The position numbers were made by a program, and so were the translations under genes. The notes beneath the pieces were generated by a model. That model worked only from the letters and a program-made list of their open reading frames with translations. It did no database searches and was not told where the DNA came from. 23,874 nucleotides of DNA from Deltaproteobacteria bacterium (GTDB lineage Bacteria > Desulfobacterota > Desulfobacteria > Desulfobacterales > JAFDCJ01), in NCBI GenBank assembly GCA_024277475.1, contig JAJRVC010000137.1, positions 1 to 23,874 of the forward strand, in the 5' to 3' direction. This document shows, in pieces, positions 15,210 to 22,215 of the stretch; positions within the stretch are counted from its first letter, which is position 1, and each line of letters begins with the position of its first letter.

Positions 15210-16439
15210 TCAATCGGTCACCATCCTCAGGGTTCTCAGGAAAACAGATTGGCTGATCCGGTTTTGATATTCATTGCGAAAATATTTAAGGGTGTCCAGC
15301 ACGGGAATGGGCGCAGCCTGGCCCAGTCCGCACAAGGATGAAAGCATCATGGCGCCGGACAACGCTTCCAGTTGCACAATGTCATCCTGGGCACCTTCTC
15401 CGTCGACCAGGCGATTGTATATTTCCACCATCACCTCGGTCCCTTCACGGCAAGGAGTGCACTTGCCACAGGACTCCTCATTTAAAAATTCCATGGTCCG
15501 GTGTACAAAATCGATCACATCCCGGCTTTCGTCAAACACTACCACGGCCCCGGAACCCAGAACGGTCTCGAAAGAAAGCGGCGTCGCCAGCATGCTGGCC
15601 GGCACAATGCCGCCCGTAGACCCGCCGATCTGAACCATCTTGATGTTGACGGCACCAGCCATATTGATGACCAGATCTTTTAAATCAGCCCCCATTTCCA
15701 ACTCATAAACTCCGGGCTTGGATACATCGCCGCATACCGAAAATATTTTGGTCCCCTTGCTTTTGTTCGTGCCGATCCCCTGATACCAGTCGGCGCCATT
15801 CAACACGATGGGCGCGATATTGATCAGCGTCTCGACATTGTTGATCACCGTTGGTTTGTTAAAAAGACCGCTGGTGGGCGGAAACGGCGGTTTAAATCGG
15901 GCCTCGCCACGTTTGCCTTCGATAGAGTTCATCAGCGCAGTTTCCTCGCCGCAAATGTAGGATCCCGCACCCTCGCGAATCTCGATCGCCAGATCGTCCA
16001 GATAACCCTTGGCGCCGGTCTGCTTGATTGCGTTCGTCAAGGCCGGCAGCAGATAGCGGTACTCCTGGCGAAGGTAAATAAATGCCTTTTTGGCATCGAC
16101 GGCAAAGGCTGCCAGGGCAATCCCCTCGATCAGGCTGAACGGATCATGTTCAATGACGTGGCGGTCCTTGAAGGTGCCGACTTCACCTTCATCCGCGTTG
16201 CAAATCAGGTATCTGATGTCGCTTGGGGTCTTTTGGGCCAGTTCCCACTTTATTCCGCAGGAAAACCCGGCACCGCCGCGTCCCCTGAGACCCGAAGCCT
16301 TGATGGCCTCGATCACGCCGTCAGCGGACATTTCACGGGCCTTGGTAAGAGCCTTGAAACCGTCCTTATTCTCATAATCTGCTATACTCCAAGGATCGAT
16401 CTCACCACAGTTCTTAAGCAATATTCTCTTCTCGGGCAT
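15210..16439 (-). CDS. nuoF: NuoF-like NADH-binding flavoprotein (diaphorase subunit)
   Basis: A 409-residue homologue of the 51-kDa subunit of complex I and of HoxF/HydB-type diaphorases. Visible sites are GRGGAGF at 53-59 and NADEGE at 81-86 (FMN/NADH site), EGAGSYICGEETAL near 146-159, and the [4Fe-4S] ligands C324, C327, C330 and C370. I chose the ATG at 16439 because GGAGGAGA lies just before it; the in-frame ATG at 16454 overlaps that site. It moves electrons between NAD(H) and the iron-sulfur chain. No complex I membrane subunits are nearby, so it most likely serves the hydroxylases encoded directly downstream. Its last 29 codons are duplicated at 10712-10801. Confidence 0.92.
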   Translation of the reverse strand: MPEKRILLKNCGEIDPWSIADYENKDGFKALTKAREMSADGVIEAIKASGLRGRGGAGFSCGIKWELAQKTPSDIRYLICNADEGEVGTFKDRHVIEHDPFSLIEGIALAAFAVDAKKAFIYLRQEYRYLLPALTNAIKQTGAKGYLDDLAIEIREGAGSYICGEETALMNSIEGKRGEARFKPPFPPTSGLFNKPTVINNVETLINIAPIVLNGADWYQGIGTNKSKGTKIFSVCGDVSKPGVYELEMGADLKDLVINMAGAVNIKMVQIGGSTGGIVPASMLATPLSFETVLGSGAVVVFDESRDVIDFVHRTMEFLNEESCGKCTPCREGTEVMVEIYNRLVDGEGAQDDIVQLEALSGAMMLSSLCGLGQAAPIPVLDTLKYFRNEYQNRISQSVFLRTLRMVTD

Positions 16440-16457
16440 TGCTCTCCTCCACATTGT

Positions 16458-16883
16458 TTATTCGTACGATTTCAGTATTTCAGAAATTTTATCGCGTGTC
16501 AGTTGACCATATACTTTCTCATCGATCAATATGGCCGGAGCTATATCGCAGGCACCGATACAGTTGGTCAATTCAAAGCTGAAGCGTCCGTCAGGCGTGG
16601 TCTCGCCAGGCTTGACATCGAGTTCTGCCTGGACCCAGTCGATGACCATTTCTGCATCCTGCATGCAACACGGTACGCTTTTACACACCCGAATAATATG
16701 ACGCCCCAGGGATTGTGTTGACAGAAAACTGTAAAATGTCGTCACACCGTAAACTTCACTGACTGAGAGTCCCAGGGATTCGGCTATATTGACGATAAAC
16801 GCTTCAGATACACAGCCGGCATGCAGCTGTTCATCTTTTAATTTGTCCAAAAGAATATTTCGTCCATTATTCTGGTCTGCCAT
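16458..16883 (-). CDS. nuoE: NuoE-like [2Fe-2S] subunit (24-kDa type)
   Basis: A 141-residue thioredoxin-like [2Fe-2S] protein with ligands C67, C72, C108 and C112 (CKSVPC and CIGAC motifs), the layout of NuoE. The ATG at 16883 sits 7 bases after AGGAGG and overlaps the preceding gene's TGA by one base. The ATG at 16886 is equally possible and gives one more residue; a much longer frame from 16928 lies inside the upstream gene and is unlikely. With NuoF and the NuoG/HoxU-like protein it forms a three-part NAD(H)-oxidoreducing module. It is translationally coupled to its upstream neighbour. Confidence 0.9.
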   Translation of the reverse strand: MADQNNGRNILLDKLKDEQLHAGCVSEAFIVNIAESLGLSVSEVYGVTTFYSFLSTQSLGRHIIRVCKSVPCCMQDAEMVIDWVQAELDVKPGETTPDGRFSFELTNCIGACDIAPAILIDEKVYGQLTRDKISEILKSYE

Positions 16884-17530
16884 CATAACACCTCCTCCAT
16901 TGGCATCGTCAAGGCGCTCGTGGGGCAATATTCAATACAAATGCCACAGTCCTTGCATTCCTCCTTGTTCAGGGCAACATCACAATCCACAACGACTTTG
17001 CACCGAAAGCCTCGATAGGCCATCGCGTATATATCTTTTTTGGCTATGTCTCGGCATGCACGCACACAGTTGCGGCAAAGGATGCACGATGACATATCCC
17101 TTTTTATATAGGGGTTCGGCGGTTCTGGGGGGTAGTAGCGGGACGCTTTGACTTTAAATCGGGGCGGTCCCATATCTACATCGGATGCCAGGTTATGCAA
17201 CCGGCACTCATGCGCATGAATATCCGTTACACAGGTGCCTGTGTGACCGATCATCATTAGTTCCAGGTTTACTTTGCGTACCGCCTTAACCTTGGAAGAC
17301 TGTGTATACACGACCATTCCTTGCGTGATTGGTGTGTGACAGGCGGCCACAAGCCTCGGCGAATTTTCCAGCTCTACGACACAGATCCGGCAATTCCCGC
17401 TGGGTGCCAGATCTTTCATATGACACAGTGTTGGAATCTTAATGCCAGCCTTTTCGGCGGCAGCCAGTATCGTCATTTCATCATTGCCAATCACTTCGAT
17501 CCCATCAATTGTTACTTTTACATCACCCAT
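16883..17530 (-). CDS. NuoG/HoxU-like multi-cluster iron-sulfur protein
   Basis: A 215-residue protein matching the N-terminal part of complex I NuoG, the size of HoxU-type diaphorase subunits. An N-terminal [2Fe-2S] domain has C36, C47, C50 and C64. The following His-Cys motif has H96, C100 and C109, but the middle position is D103, where standard NuoG has cysteine. Two ferredoxin-type [4Fe-4S] motifs follow (C149, C152, C155, C159 and C192, C195, C198, C202). It lacks the molybdopterin-like C-terminal domain of NuoG. It is the wire between NuoEF and a partner, here most likely the molybdenum hydroxylases. It starts 26 bp after the regulator gene, so the two are probably co-transcribed. Confidence 0.88.
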   Translation of the reverse strand: MGDVKVTIDGIEVIGNDEMTILAAAEKAGIKIPTLCHMKDLAPSGNCRICVVELENSPRLVAACHTPITQGMVVYTQSSKVKAVRKVNLELMMIGHTGTCVTDIHAHECRLHNLASDVDMGPPRFKVKASRYYPPEPPNPYIKRDMSSCILCRNCVRACRDIAKKDIYAMAYRGFRCKVVVDCDVALNKEECKDCGICIEYCPTSALTMPMEEVL

Positions 17531-17556
17531 TTTTCACCACCTACGATAAGTTGTTA

Positions 17557-18282
17557 TTATGTTTTTTGTAAAAGCGCCTCCGCCCACTTCTTCTCGGCAT
17601 AATCGAGATGTTCGCGAGCAGATCTCCTTCCTTCTTGCGGATTGTTCATTTTAATTGTACTAACTATTTTTTTATGCTGCTCCAGCAACACTTTTTTACT
17701 TTCCGGGTTGTTAAAAATGCCCCCCCAGGCAATACGATATTCTTCCTGCAAAAGATCGTAAACTGTGGACACCAGGTGATGATAAACATGGTTGCCGGTT
17801 ATCTTGACAATTTCCATATGAAAATCGAGATCCGTTTTTGCACCCAGGCGACCTTTTTTTAAATCGTCCTCCAATTGATCTACAAGCTTCTCGAGTTTCA
17901 TAATCTGTTTCGGGGTTGCCCGCTCAGCGGCTAAAGATACAGCTCCAATGTCCAAATATTTGCGAACCTCGAATACCTGCAGAATATTTTGCGGAGATTC
18001 TTTGCTGTAAGAAACCAGCGGATCATAAATGGATCGGGTCGTAATGGGTCGTACGAAGCTCCGGTTGCCCTGCTGAATTTCAATTATCCCCATACCCTGA
18101 AGCGTATTTAAGGCTTCACGTAAGGGGGGTCTGCTAACGTTCAGCGATTTCGCCAATTCTCTTTCCGGTGGTAATTTTTCGCCGGGCTGTAATTTGCCGC
18201 CAAATATCAGACCTCGTAATTGCTTTACGATTTCTTCAGATATTTTTTTGGGCTTGATAGGAGAGAAAACTTCCTCATTCAT
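17557..18282 (-). CDS. GntR-family regulator, FadR/FCD subfamily
   Basis: A 241-residue transcription factor. Residues about 12-78 form the GntR winged helix (KLPPERELA, SRPPLREAL, GNRSFV). Residues about 95-230 form the all-helical FCD ligand domain, with the metal-ligand set D151, H155, H203 and H225. This set usually goes with carboxylate ligands in FCD regulators. It is the first gene of the minus-strand series and is divergent from the importer operon, so it probably senses the imported compound or a product. A minus-strand TTGACA/TAAAAA promoter lies just upstream. Its ribosome-binding stretch (plus strand 18283-18292) contains a short GGTA-T-TACC palindrome that might also be an operator. 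Confidence 0.9.
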   Translation of the reverse strand: MNEEVFSPIKPKKISEEIVKQLRGLIFGGKLQPGEKLPPERELAKSLNVSRPPLREALNTLQGMGIIEIQQGNRSFVRPITTRSIYDPLVSYSKESPQNILQVFEVRKYLDIGAVSLAAERATPKQIMKLEKLVDQLEDDLKKGRLGAKTDLDFHMEIVKITGNHVYHHLVSTVYDLLQEEYRIAWGGIFNNPESKKVLLEQHKKIVSTIKMNNPQEGRRSAREHLDYAEKKWAEALLQKT

Positions 18283-18305
18283 TGGTATTACCTCTTGTGT
18301 TCTTG

Positions 18306-18334
18306 TTTTTAACGGTTTGGTCGTGCTTTGTCAA
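18306..18334 (-). promoter_or_regulatory. Candidate sigma-70 promoter for the regulator / hydroxylase series
   Basis: On the minus strand TTGACA (18334-18329) is followed after 17 bases by TAAAAA (18311-18306, four of six matches to the -10 consensus). Transcription would start near 18299, giving a leader of about 17 bases before the regulator's ATG. No other obvious promoter is visible further down the tightly spaced series, so this may drive the 14 genes to 4306, although internal promoters cannot be excluded. Confidence 0.5.
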
Positions 18335-18444
18335 TAAAAATTGAGTAATAAATATTAAATCATTAATTAGAAATTAAAACAGATATATAGACTTTTTTAT
18401 AATATAATATTCATAAAATTAGGGATCTTCGATGAAAAAAATGG

Positions 18445-18480
18445 TTGACAAATTTTCAGTGGTAAGGATATTTTACCACT
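18445..18480 (+). promoter_or_regulatory. Candidate promoter of the importer operon with overlapping perfect palindrome (operator)
   Basis: TTGACA at 18445-18450 is followed, at 16-18 base spacing, by GATATT/TATTTT as the -10. Between and over these lies a perfect inverted repeat: AGTGGTAA (18458-18465), seven bases, TTACCACT (18473-18480). Its TGGT/ACCA core resembles FadR-subfamily half-sites. Binding there would block RNA polymerase, so repression by the divergent GntR/FCD protein is the simplest reading. The 352-bp gap 18283-18634 holds this site, the divergent promoter and a 24-codon ORF. Confidence 0.6.
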
Positions 18481-18544
18481 TACCTGAACAGTCGCGTTTC
18501 ATCCAATTCAGTGTAATAAAATTCATAGTATAGAAAGGGGGCTG

Positions 18545-18619
18545 ATGGCAAAGAAAGAGCAAAACGCTTTACCAGGCAAGAGCAGAAAAAGGTCAACATT
18601 TTTCCAATTTCTAATCTAA
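18545..18619 (+). CDS. Possible 24-residue leader peptide ORF
   Basis: An ATG at 18545 follows AAAGGGGG at a 3-base spacing and opens 24 codons of lysine- and arginine-rich sequence (begins MAKKEQN), ending at TAA 18617-18619. The ribosome-binding site of the binding-protein gene begins directly after its stop. It could be a leader peptide or simply chance in a 5' untranslated region. No family is recognised, and the short ORF-to-gene spacing would couple its translation to the importer gene. Confidence 0.3.
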   Translation: MAKKEQNALPGKSRKRSTFFQFLI

Positions 18620-18634
18620 GAGGGAGGTTCAATC

Positions 18635-19660
18635 ATGAGAAAAGGCTATTCAACAATCGTGTCGCTTCTATGCATCCTGAGTCTAACCGCCATCGTTTCT
18701 CCGGCTATTGCGGGTCAAAGGGTGATTGGGGTGTCGAATCTGTGGTTGGGAAACGACTGGAATGCCAGGGCTAATCAAACCATTGTCGACTATTTTGAAA
18801 AAAAAGGAGACAAAGTCATCAGCACAAACGCCGGTGCGGGCGGAACGGGCCAGCAGAAGGCGGATGTCGAAAACTTCATTTCCATGAAAGTCGACGGTAT
18901 TGTGATCAAAGGTGGTGAAGGCGACGCCTTCCTGGATGTCACCAAGAAGGCCTGGGAAGCCAATATTCCCGTCGTTACGGTCATCATGTTTTCGCCTTGG
19001 GCGGTGAACAACTCTGTCGAAGACAGCTGGCAGGGCAGCACGAACCTCGCCGTGTGGATGGTCAACCAGATGCATGGGGAAGGCAAATACATCGGCATGG
19101 ATGCGGCCGGGTGGCACACACTGGAGGTCCGCAAGCGGGCTTTTAACGAGGTGCTACGGTGGTTTCCGGATATAAAACTCATCGGCGACTGGCATGAGGT
19201 AAATCCTTCCGATCCGGTCAACAATGCATACAATATCACTAAGGCAACCCTTCGGGCCCATCCTGACCTGAAGGCGGTGGCCACCACCTGGGGCCTGCCG
19301 GCTGTGGGCGCCATCAAGGCTATCAAGGAAATGAAGAAACAGGATCAGGTTTCTGTAATCAGCATTGATCAGGAACCGGCACTTTTGGCCGAAATGCACA
19401 AGCCGGGTTGTCCCGCCACCGCCGTTGTCGGCATTGAGCCGATTACTCAGGGAATCGCTACCGCCCAGGCCCTGGATGCCGCTATGGGTTACAAAACCGT
19501 GCAGGAGGCCAAGGCAAATCTACCTGCACTGACTGTCATCGGGGTTTCCTATGTGGCTACCAAAGATGCGGGTGAATTCAAACCGAAGAAGGTCTACGAT
19601 AGCGTGGACGCAGCCTGGGACGGTAACTTTTCGGGTACGAATTTAAAAAAACCCTGGTAA
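18635..19660 (+). CDS. RbsB-type periplasmic substrate-binding protein
   Basis: A 341-residue solute-binding protein of the sugar-type (Peripla_BP_4) family. Residues 1-26 are a Sec signal peptide (basic start, hydrophobic core, AIA before G27). The mature part begins VIGVSNLWLGNDW and has two alpha/beta lobes. The segment MKVDGIVIKGG is typical of the family's first-lobe ligand site, and SIDQEPALL of the second-lobe site. Family members bind pentoses, hexoses, AI-2, inositol or other polar compounds. The usual sugar-binding residues could not be matched here, so the ligand is left open. GGGAGG precedes the ATG. A 13-bp hairpin separates it from the ATPase gene. Confidence 0.9.
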   Translation: MRKGYSTIVSLLCILSLTAIVSPAIAGQRVIGVSNLWLGNDWNARANQTIVDYFEKKGDKVISTNAGAGGTGQQKADVENFISMKVDGIVIKGGEGDAFLDVTKKAWEANIPVVTVIMFSPWAVNNSVEDSWQGSTNLAVWMVNQMHGEGKYIGMDAAGWHTLEVRKRAFNEVLRWFPDIKLIGDWHEVNPSDPVNNAYNITKATLRAHPDLKAVATTWGLPAVGAIKAIKEMKKQDQVSVISIDQEPALLAEMHKPGCPATAVVGIEPITQGIATAQALDAAMGYKTVQEAKANLPALTVIGVSYVATKDAGEFKPKKVYDSVDAAWDGNFSGTNLKKPW

Positions 19661-19669
19661 TGGATAGAT

Positions 19670-19705
19670 TATCACACGGGTCCGCTGCAAAAGACCCGTG
19701 TGATA
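19670..19705 (+). promoter_or_regulatory. Perfect 13-bp intergenic hairpin after the binding-protein gene
   Basis: TATCACACGGGTC (19670-19682) pairs exactly with 19693-19705 around a 10-base loop. No U-run follows, so it is not a standard terminator. In importer operons such hairpins after the binding-protein gene often protect its mRNA or reduce read-through, keeping binding protein in excess over ATPase and permeases. This role is inferred. Confidence 0.75.
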
Positions 19706-19733
19706 CTGCAAATAAGAAAAGTACGGAGAAAAG

Positions 19734-21290
19734 ATGGAAAGTCTAATGGGTGAAACTAACGATATCGTTATCCGGACCGAGGGTGTTTCCAAATACTTTC
19801 CAGGCGTACAGGCTCTGAAGGACCTGAATTTTTCGGTGAGACGCGGTGAGGTGCATGCCCTTTGCGGGGAAAACGGCGCCGGCAAGTCCACCCTGATGAA
19901 GACCATTGTCCGTGAGTATATAGAGGATGAGGGCAATATTTTTATTGAGGATCAAAACGTCAGAGAATTGGGGATACGGGGTGTTCAAGAACTGGGCCTG
20001 AGCCTGATCCATCAGGATCTGAACCTGATTCCCATGCTCAGTGTGGCCCAGAACATCTGCATGGGGCGTGAACCGACCACCCCCTTCGGCACAATTGATT
20101 GGAAAGCGCTGCATTTGAAGGCTGCCGAGTTTCTATCCGATGTTACCTCAGAGATTGATGTCAACACCCGGGTGGAGGATCTCAGTATTGCACAGGAGCA
20201 GCTGGTGGCGATTGCACGCTCGCTGGTAACTCTACCAAAATTCCTAATTTTAGATGAACCGACTGCCCGTCTGGATCAAAGGGCATCGGACGACTTTTTC
20301 GCTTTCCTGGAAAGAGCAAAGCAAAAACAATTGACGGTGATCTATATTTCGCACCGACTGGAGGAAATCTACCGCATTTGCGATAGCGTTACGGTTCTGA
20401 GGGATGGCCGCAAAATCATCACTGCCCATACCAATGAACTTCCGCAGGCCGAACTGGTTAAACATATGCTTGGCCGGGAGATCACCCAGCAGGTTCCCAA
20501 GGAGCGTGTGCCCATCGGTGACGTCAAGTTGTCGGTCAGAGACCTTTATCCCAGGGATAAAGGCGAGAATATCAGCTTCGATCTGAGATCGGGAGAAATC
20601 CTGGGCATTGTGGGCAGCATCGGAGCAGGTAAGACTGAGGTGGCCCGGGCTATATTCGGCGCGGATCCCAAACAATCCGGGACCATTGAGATTGCCGGAA
20701 AAGAGGTCAAAATCACAACGCCGCAAGATTCCGTCGGCAGGGGGTTTGCCCTGATCCCGGAAGAGAGAAGAGATCAGGGGCTGGTGGGTGACGAATCTGT
20801 TCGCAAAAATCTAACCCTGGCGGCCTTGAAAAAGAAATTTTGTGTCGGCCCTTCATGGATAGAGCAGAATAAGGAGATCAAGGCGGTCAGGGAGTCCATC
20901 AGAACTCTCGGAATCGCTACACCGACGACAGAGCAGGAAGTTCAATTGCTGAGCGGCGGTACGCAGCAGAAGGTGGTGGTCGGCAAGTGGCTGATGAGCG
21001 ATTCAAGCATTTACATTTTCGATGAACCGACCAAAGGCATCGATGTCGGTGGAAAATATGACATCTACAAGATTATTGTGGATCTTGCCCGACAGGGGGC
21101 CGGCATCTTGTTCATTTCAAACGAGCTTATGGAAGTGTTGTCCTTGTGCGATCGCATTCTGGTGATGTTCAATGGCCAGATCATCAAGGAATTGCGAACC
21201 GAGGAAACTAACCGGGAAGAAGTGCTATTTTATATCATGGGTGGAAGGGATTATGCCGAAACAGTCGACAACTATAAAGGAAATCATTAA
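19734..21290 (+). CDS. RbsA/MglA-type ABC importer ATPase (two nucleotide-binding domains)
   Basis: A 518-residue fused double ATPase. Domain 1 has Walker A at 45-52 (GENGAGKS), a variant signature LSIAQEQ at 150-156, Walker B at 171-176 and switch H207. Domain 2 has Walker A at 294-301, the full signature LSGGTQQ at 406-412 and Walker B IYIFDE near 426-431. Asymmetric signatures like these are normal for RbsA-type proteins. It powers uptake with the two permeases that follow. GGAG is five bases before the ATG at 19734; the ATG at 19746 is a weaker alternative. Its 3' end overlaps the next gene by 38 bp. Confidence 0.93.
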   Translation: MESLMGETNDIVIRTEGVSKYFPGVQALKDLNFSVRRGEVHALCGENGAGKSTLMKTIVREYIEDEGNIFIEDQNVRELGIRGVQELGLSLIHQDLNLIPMLSVAQNICMGREPTTPFGTIDWKALHLKAAEFLSDVTSEIDVNTRVEDLSIAQEQLVAIARSLVTLPKFLILDEPTARLDQRASDDFFAFLERAKQKQLTVIYISHRLEEIYRICDSVTVLRDGRKIITAHTNELPQAELVKHMLGREITQQVPKERVPIGDVKLSVRDLYPRDKGENISFDLRSGEILGIVGSIGAGKTEVARAIFGADPKQSGTIEIAGKEVKITTPQDSVGRGFALIPEERRDQGLVGDESVRKNLTLAALKKKFCVGPSWIEQNKEIKAVRESIRTLGIATPTTEQEVQLLSGGTQQKVVVGKWLMSDSSIYIFDEPTKGIDVGGKYDIYKIIVDLARQGAGILFISNELMEVLSLCDRILVMFNGQIIKELRTEETNREEVLFYIMGGRDYAETVDNYKGNH

Positions 21291-22215
21291 CAACTATGGA
21301 GCGACATTCGCATTCATTATCGCGATTGTTGTTTTTTCTTTCACATCCAGGGGCTTTTTTAGCGGGCAGAACCTTCAGAACATTCTGGTCCAATCGACTT
21401 CTCTGGGCATATGTGCCTTTGGATTGACCTTTGTCCTGATTACGGGTGAAATCGACATGTCCTATGCCGGGGTCATTGGACTGGTTGGCACTGTTTTGGC
21501 GGGTATGCTCAAAGATGGACATGCCATCGGAACGGTCAGTATAGTGTGCCTGGGTATCGGCCTGGGAACGGGCATTGTCAATGCACTGCTGGTTGTTGTC
21601 CTTAAACTGCCTTCGTTTCTGGTCACCGTGGCGGTCATGTTTCTTTGTATGGGCGCGGAGCGGGTTTATAGCCAGGGCGTCACGACCTGGATAAGACAGC
21701 CAGAGGTACTCGCTATTGCACAGTCACACGTGGGCCCGGTACAAATATCTGTTATTTATTTGTTTGCTCTGTTTGGTATCTGCTGGACCTTTCAGACCCA
21801 AACCAGAGCAGGCCAATACATACGGGCTCTGGGAGAAAATATCAGCGCTGTCAGGGAGGTGGGTATCCATACAGTCCTATTGAAGTCCATGGTCTTTGTC
21901 ATTGCGGGGGGACTGTTCGCCGCCGCCGGTTACTTCGAAACCCTGCGTATTGGGGGAGGGATTATGTACGCGGGCAAGCCGTTGATGGTTTGCGTTCTGG
22001 CAGCCTGCTTTCTTGGTACGGCAACATTTAAAGCGGGCAAGGTCAATTTTCCCGGAACACTCATCGGGGCATTTTTCCTCTATACACTGTTAAGTGGATT
22101 CACTGGGCTGGGCTTGAAATTCTATTTGGTTCCGGCTGCCCAGGGTCTCATCCTTATTGCATCCGTCGCCATCTCATCTGTCAGGAGGGGAAAAATTGAG
22201 CAAGTCCAATTCTAG
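21253..22215 (+). CDS. RbsC-type ABC permease 1
   Basis: A 320-residue inner-membrane permease of the BPD_transp_2 (branched-chain/ribose) family with about eight to ten hydrophobic segments. The family's loop after the early helices is visible as GEIDMSYAGVIGL. The cytoplasmic coupling segment is near ALGENISAVREVGI. I chose the ATG at 21253 behind GGAAGGGA. The frame is open to 21172, but that part lies inside the ATPase gene and does not look like permease sequence. The 38-bp overlap with the ATPase gene implies translational coupling. Confidence 0.9.
   Translation: MPKQSTTIKEIINNYGATFAFIIAIVVFSFTSRGFFSGQNLQNILVQSTSLGICAFGLTFVLITGEIDMSYAGVIGLVGTVLAGMLKDGHAIGTVSIVCLGIGLGTGIVNALLVVVLKLPSFLVTVAVMFLCMGAERVYSQGVTTWIRQPEVLAIAQSHVGPVQISVIYLFALFGICWTFQTQTRAGQYIRALGENISAVREVGIHTVLLKSMVFVIAGGLFAAAGYFETLRIGGGIMYAGKPLMVCVLAACFLGTATFKAGKVNFPGTLIGAFFLYTLLSGFTGLGLKFYLVPAAQGLILIASVAISSVRRGKIEQVQF

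Larger units (their letters stand above)
6641..15300 (-). repeat. Tandem duplication: two copies of [nuoF end, 2Fe-2S, Mo, FAD subunit genes]
   Basis: Copy 1 spans 6641-10801 and copy 2 spans 11143-15300, in the same orientation and gene order. The matching items are the nuoF tail (relic in copy 1, real gene end in copy 2), the following roughly 60-bp gap with a near-identical ribosome-binding stretch (tgaaaacctcctt on the plus strand), and the three subunit genes of almost equal length (194/196, 810/809 and 324/324 codons). A ubiquitin-like gene follows each copy. Divergence differs by gene: lowest in the 2Fe-2S subunit, intermediate in the FAD subunit, highest in the Mo subunit. Separate acquisition of two sets would not explain the relic. 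Confidence 0.85.

Noticed and set aside
15210..17530. Part of a respiratory complex I operon
   Set aside because: No membrane or quinone-module genes are present, the NuoG-like protein is short (HoxU size), and the genes are bounded by a regulator and hydroxylase genes.
21172..21252. Upstream extension of permease 1 to the first ATG in its frame
   Set aside because: It lies within the ATPase gene, lacks permease character, and a good ribosome-binding site fits the ATG at 21253.
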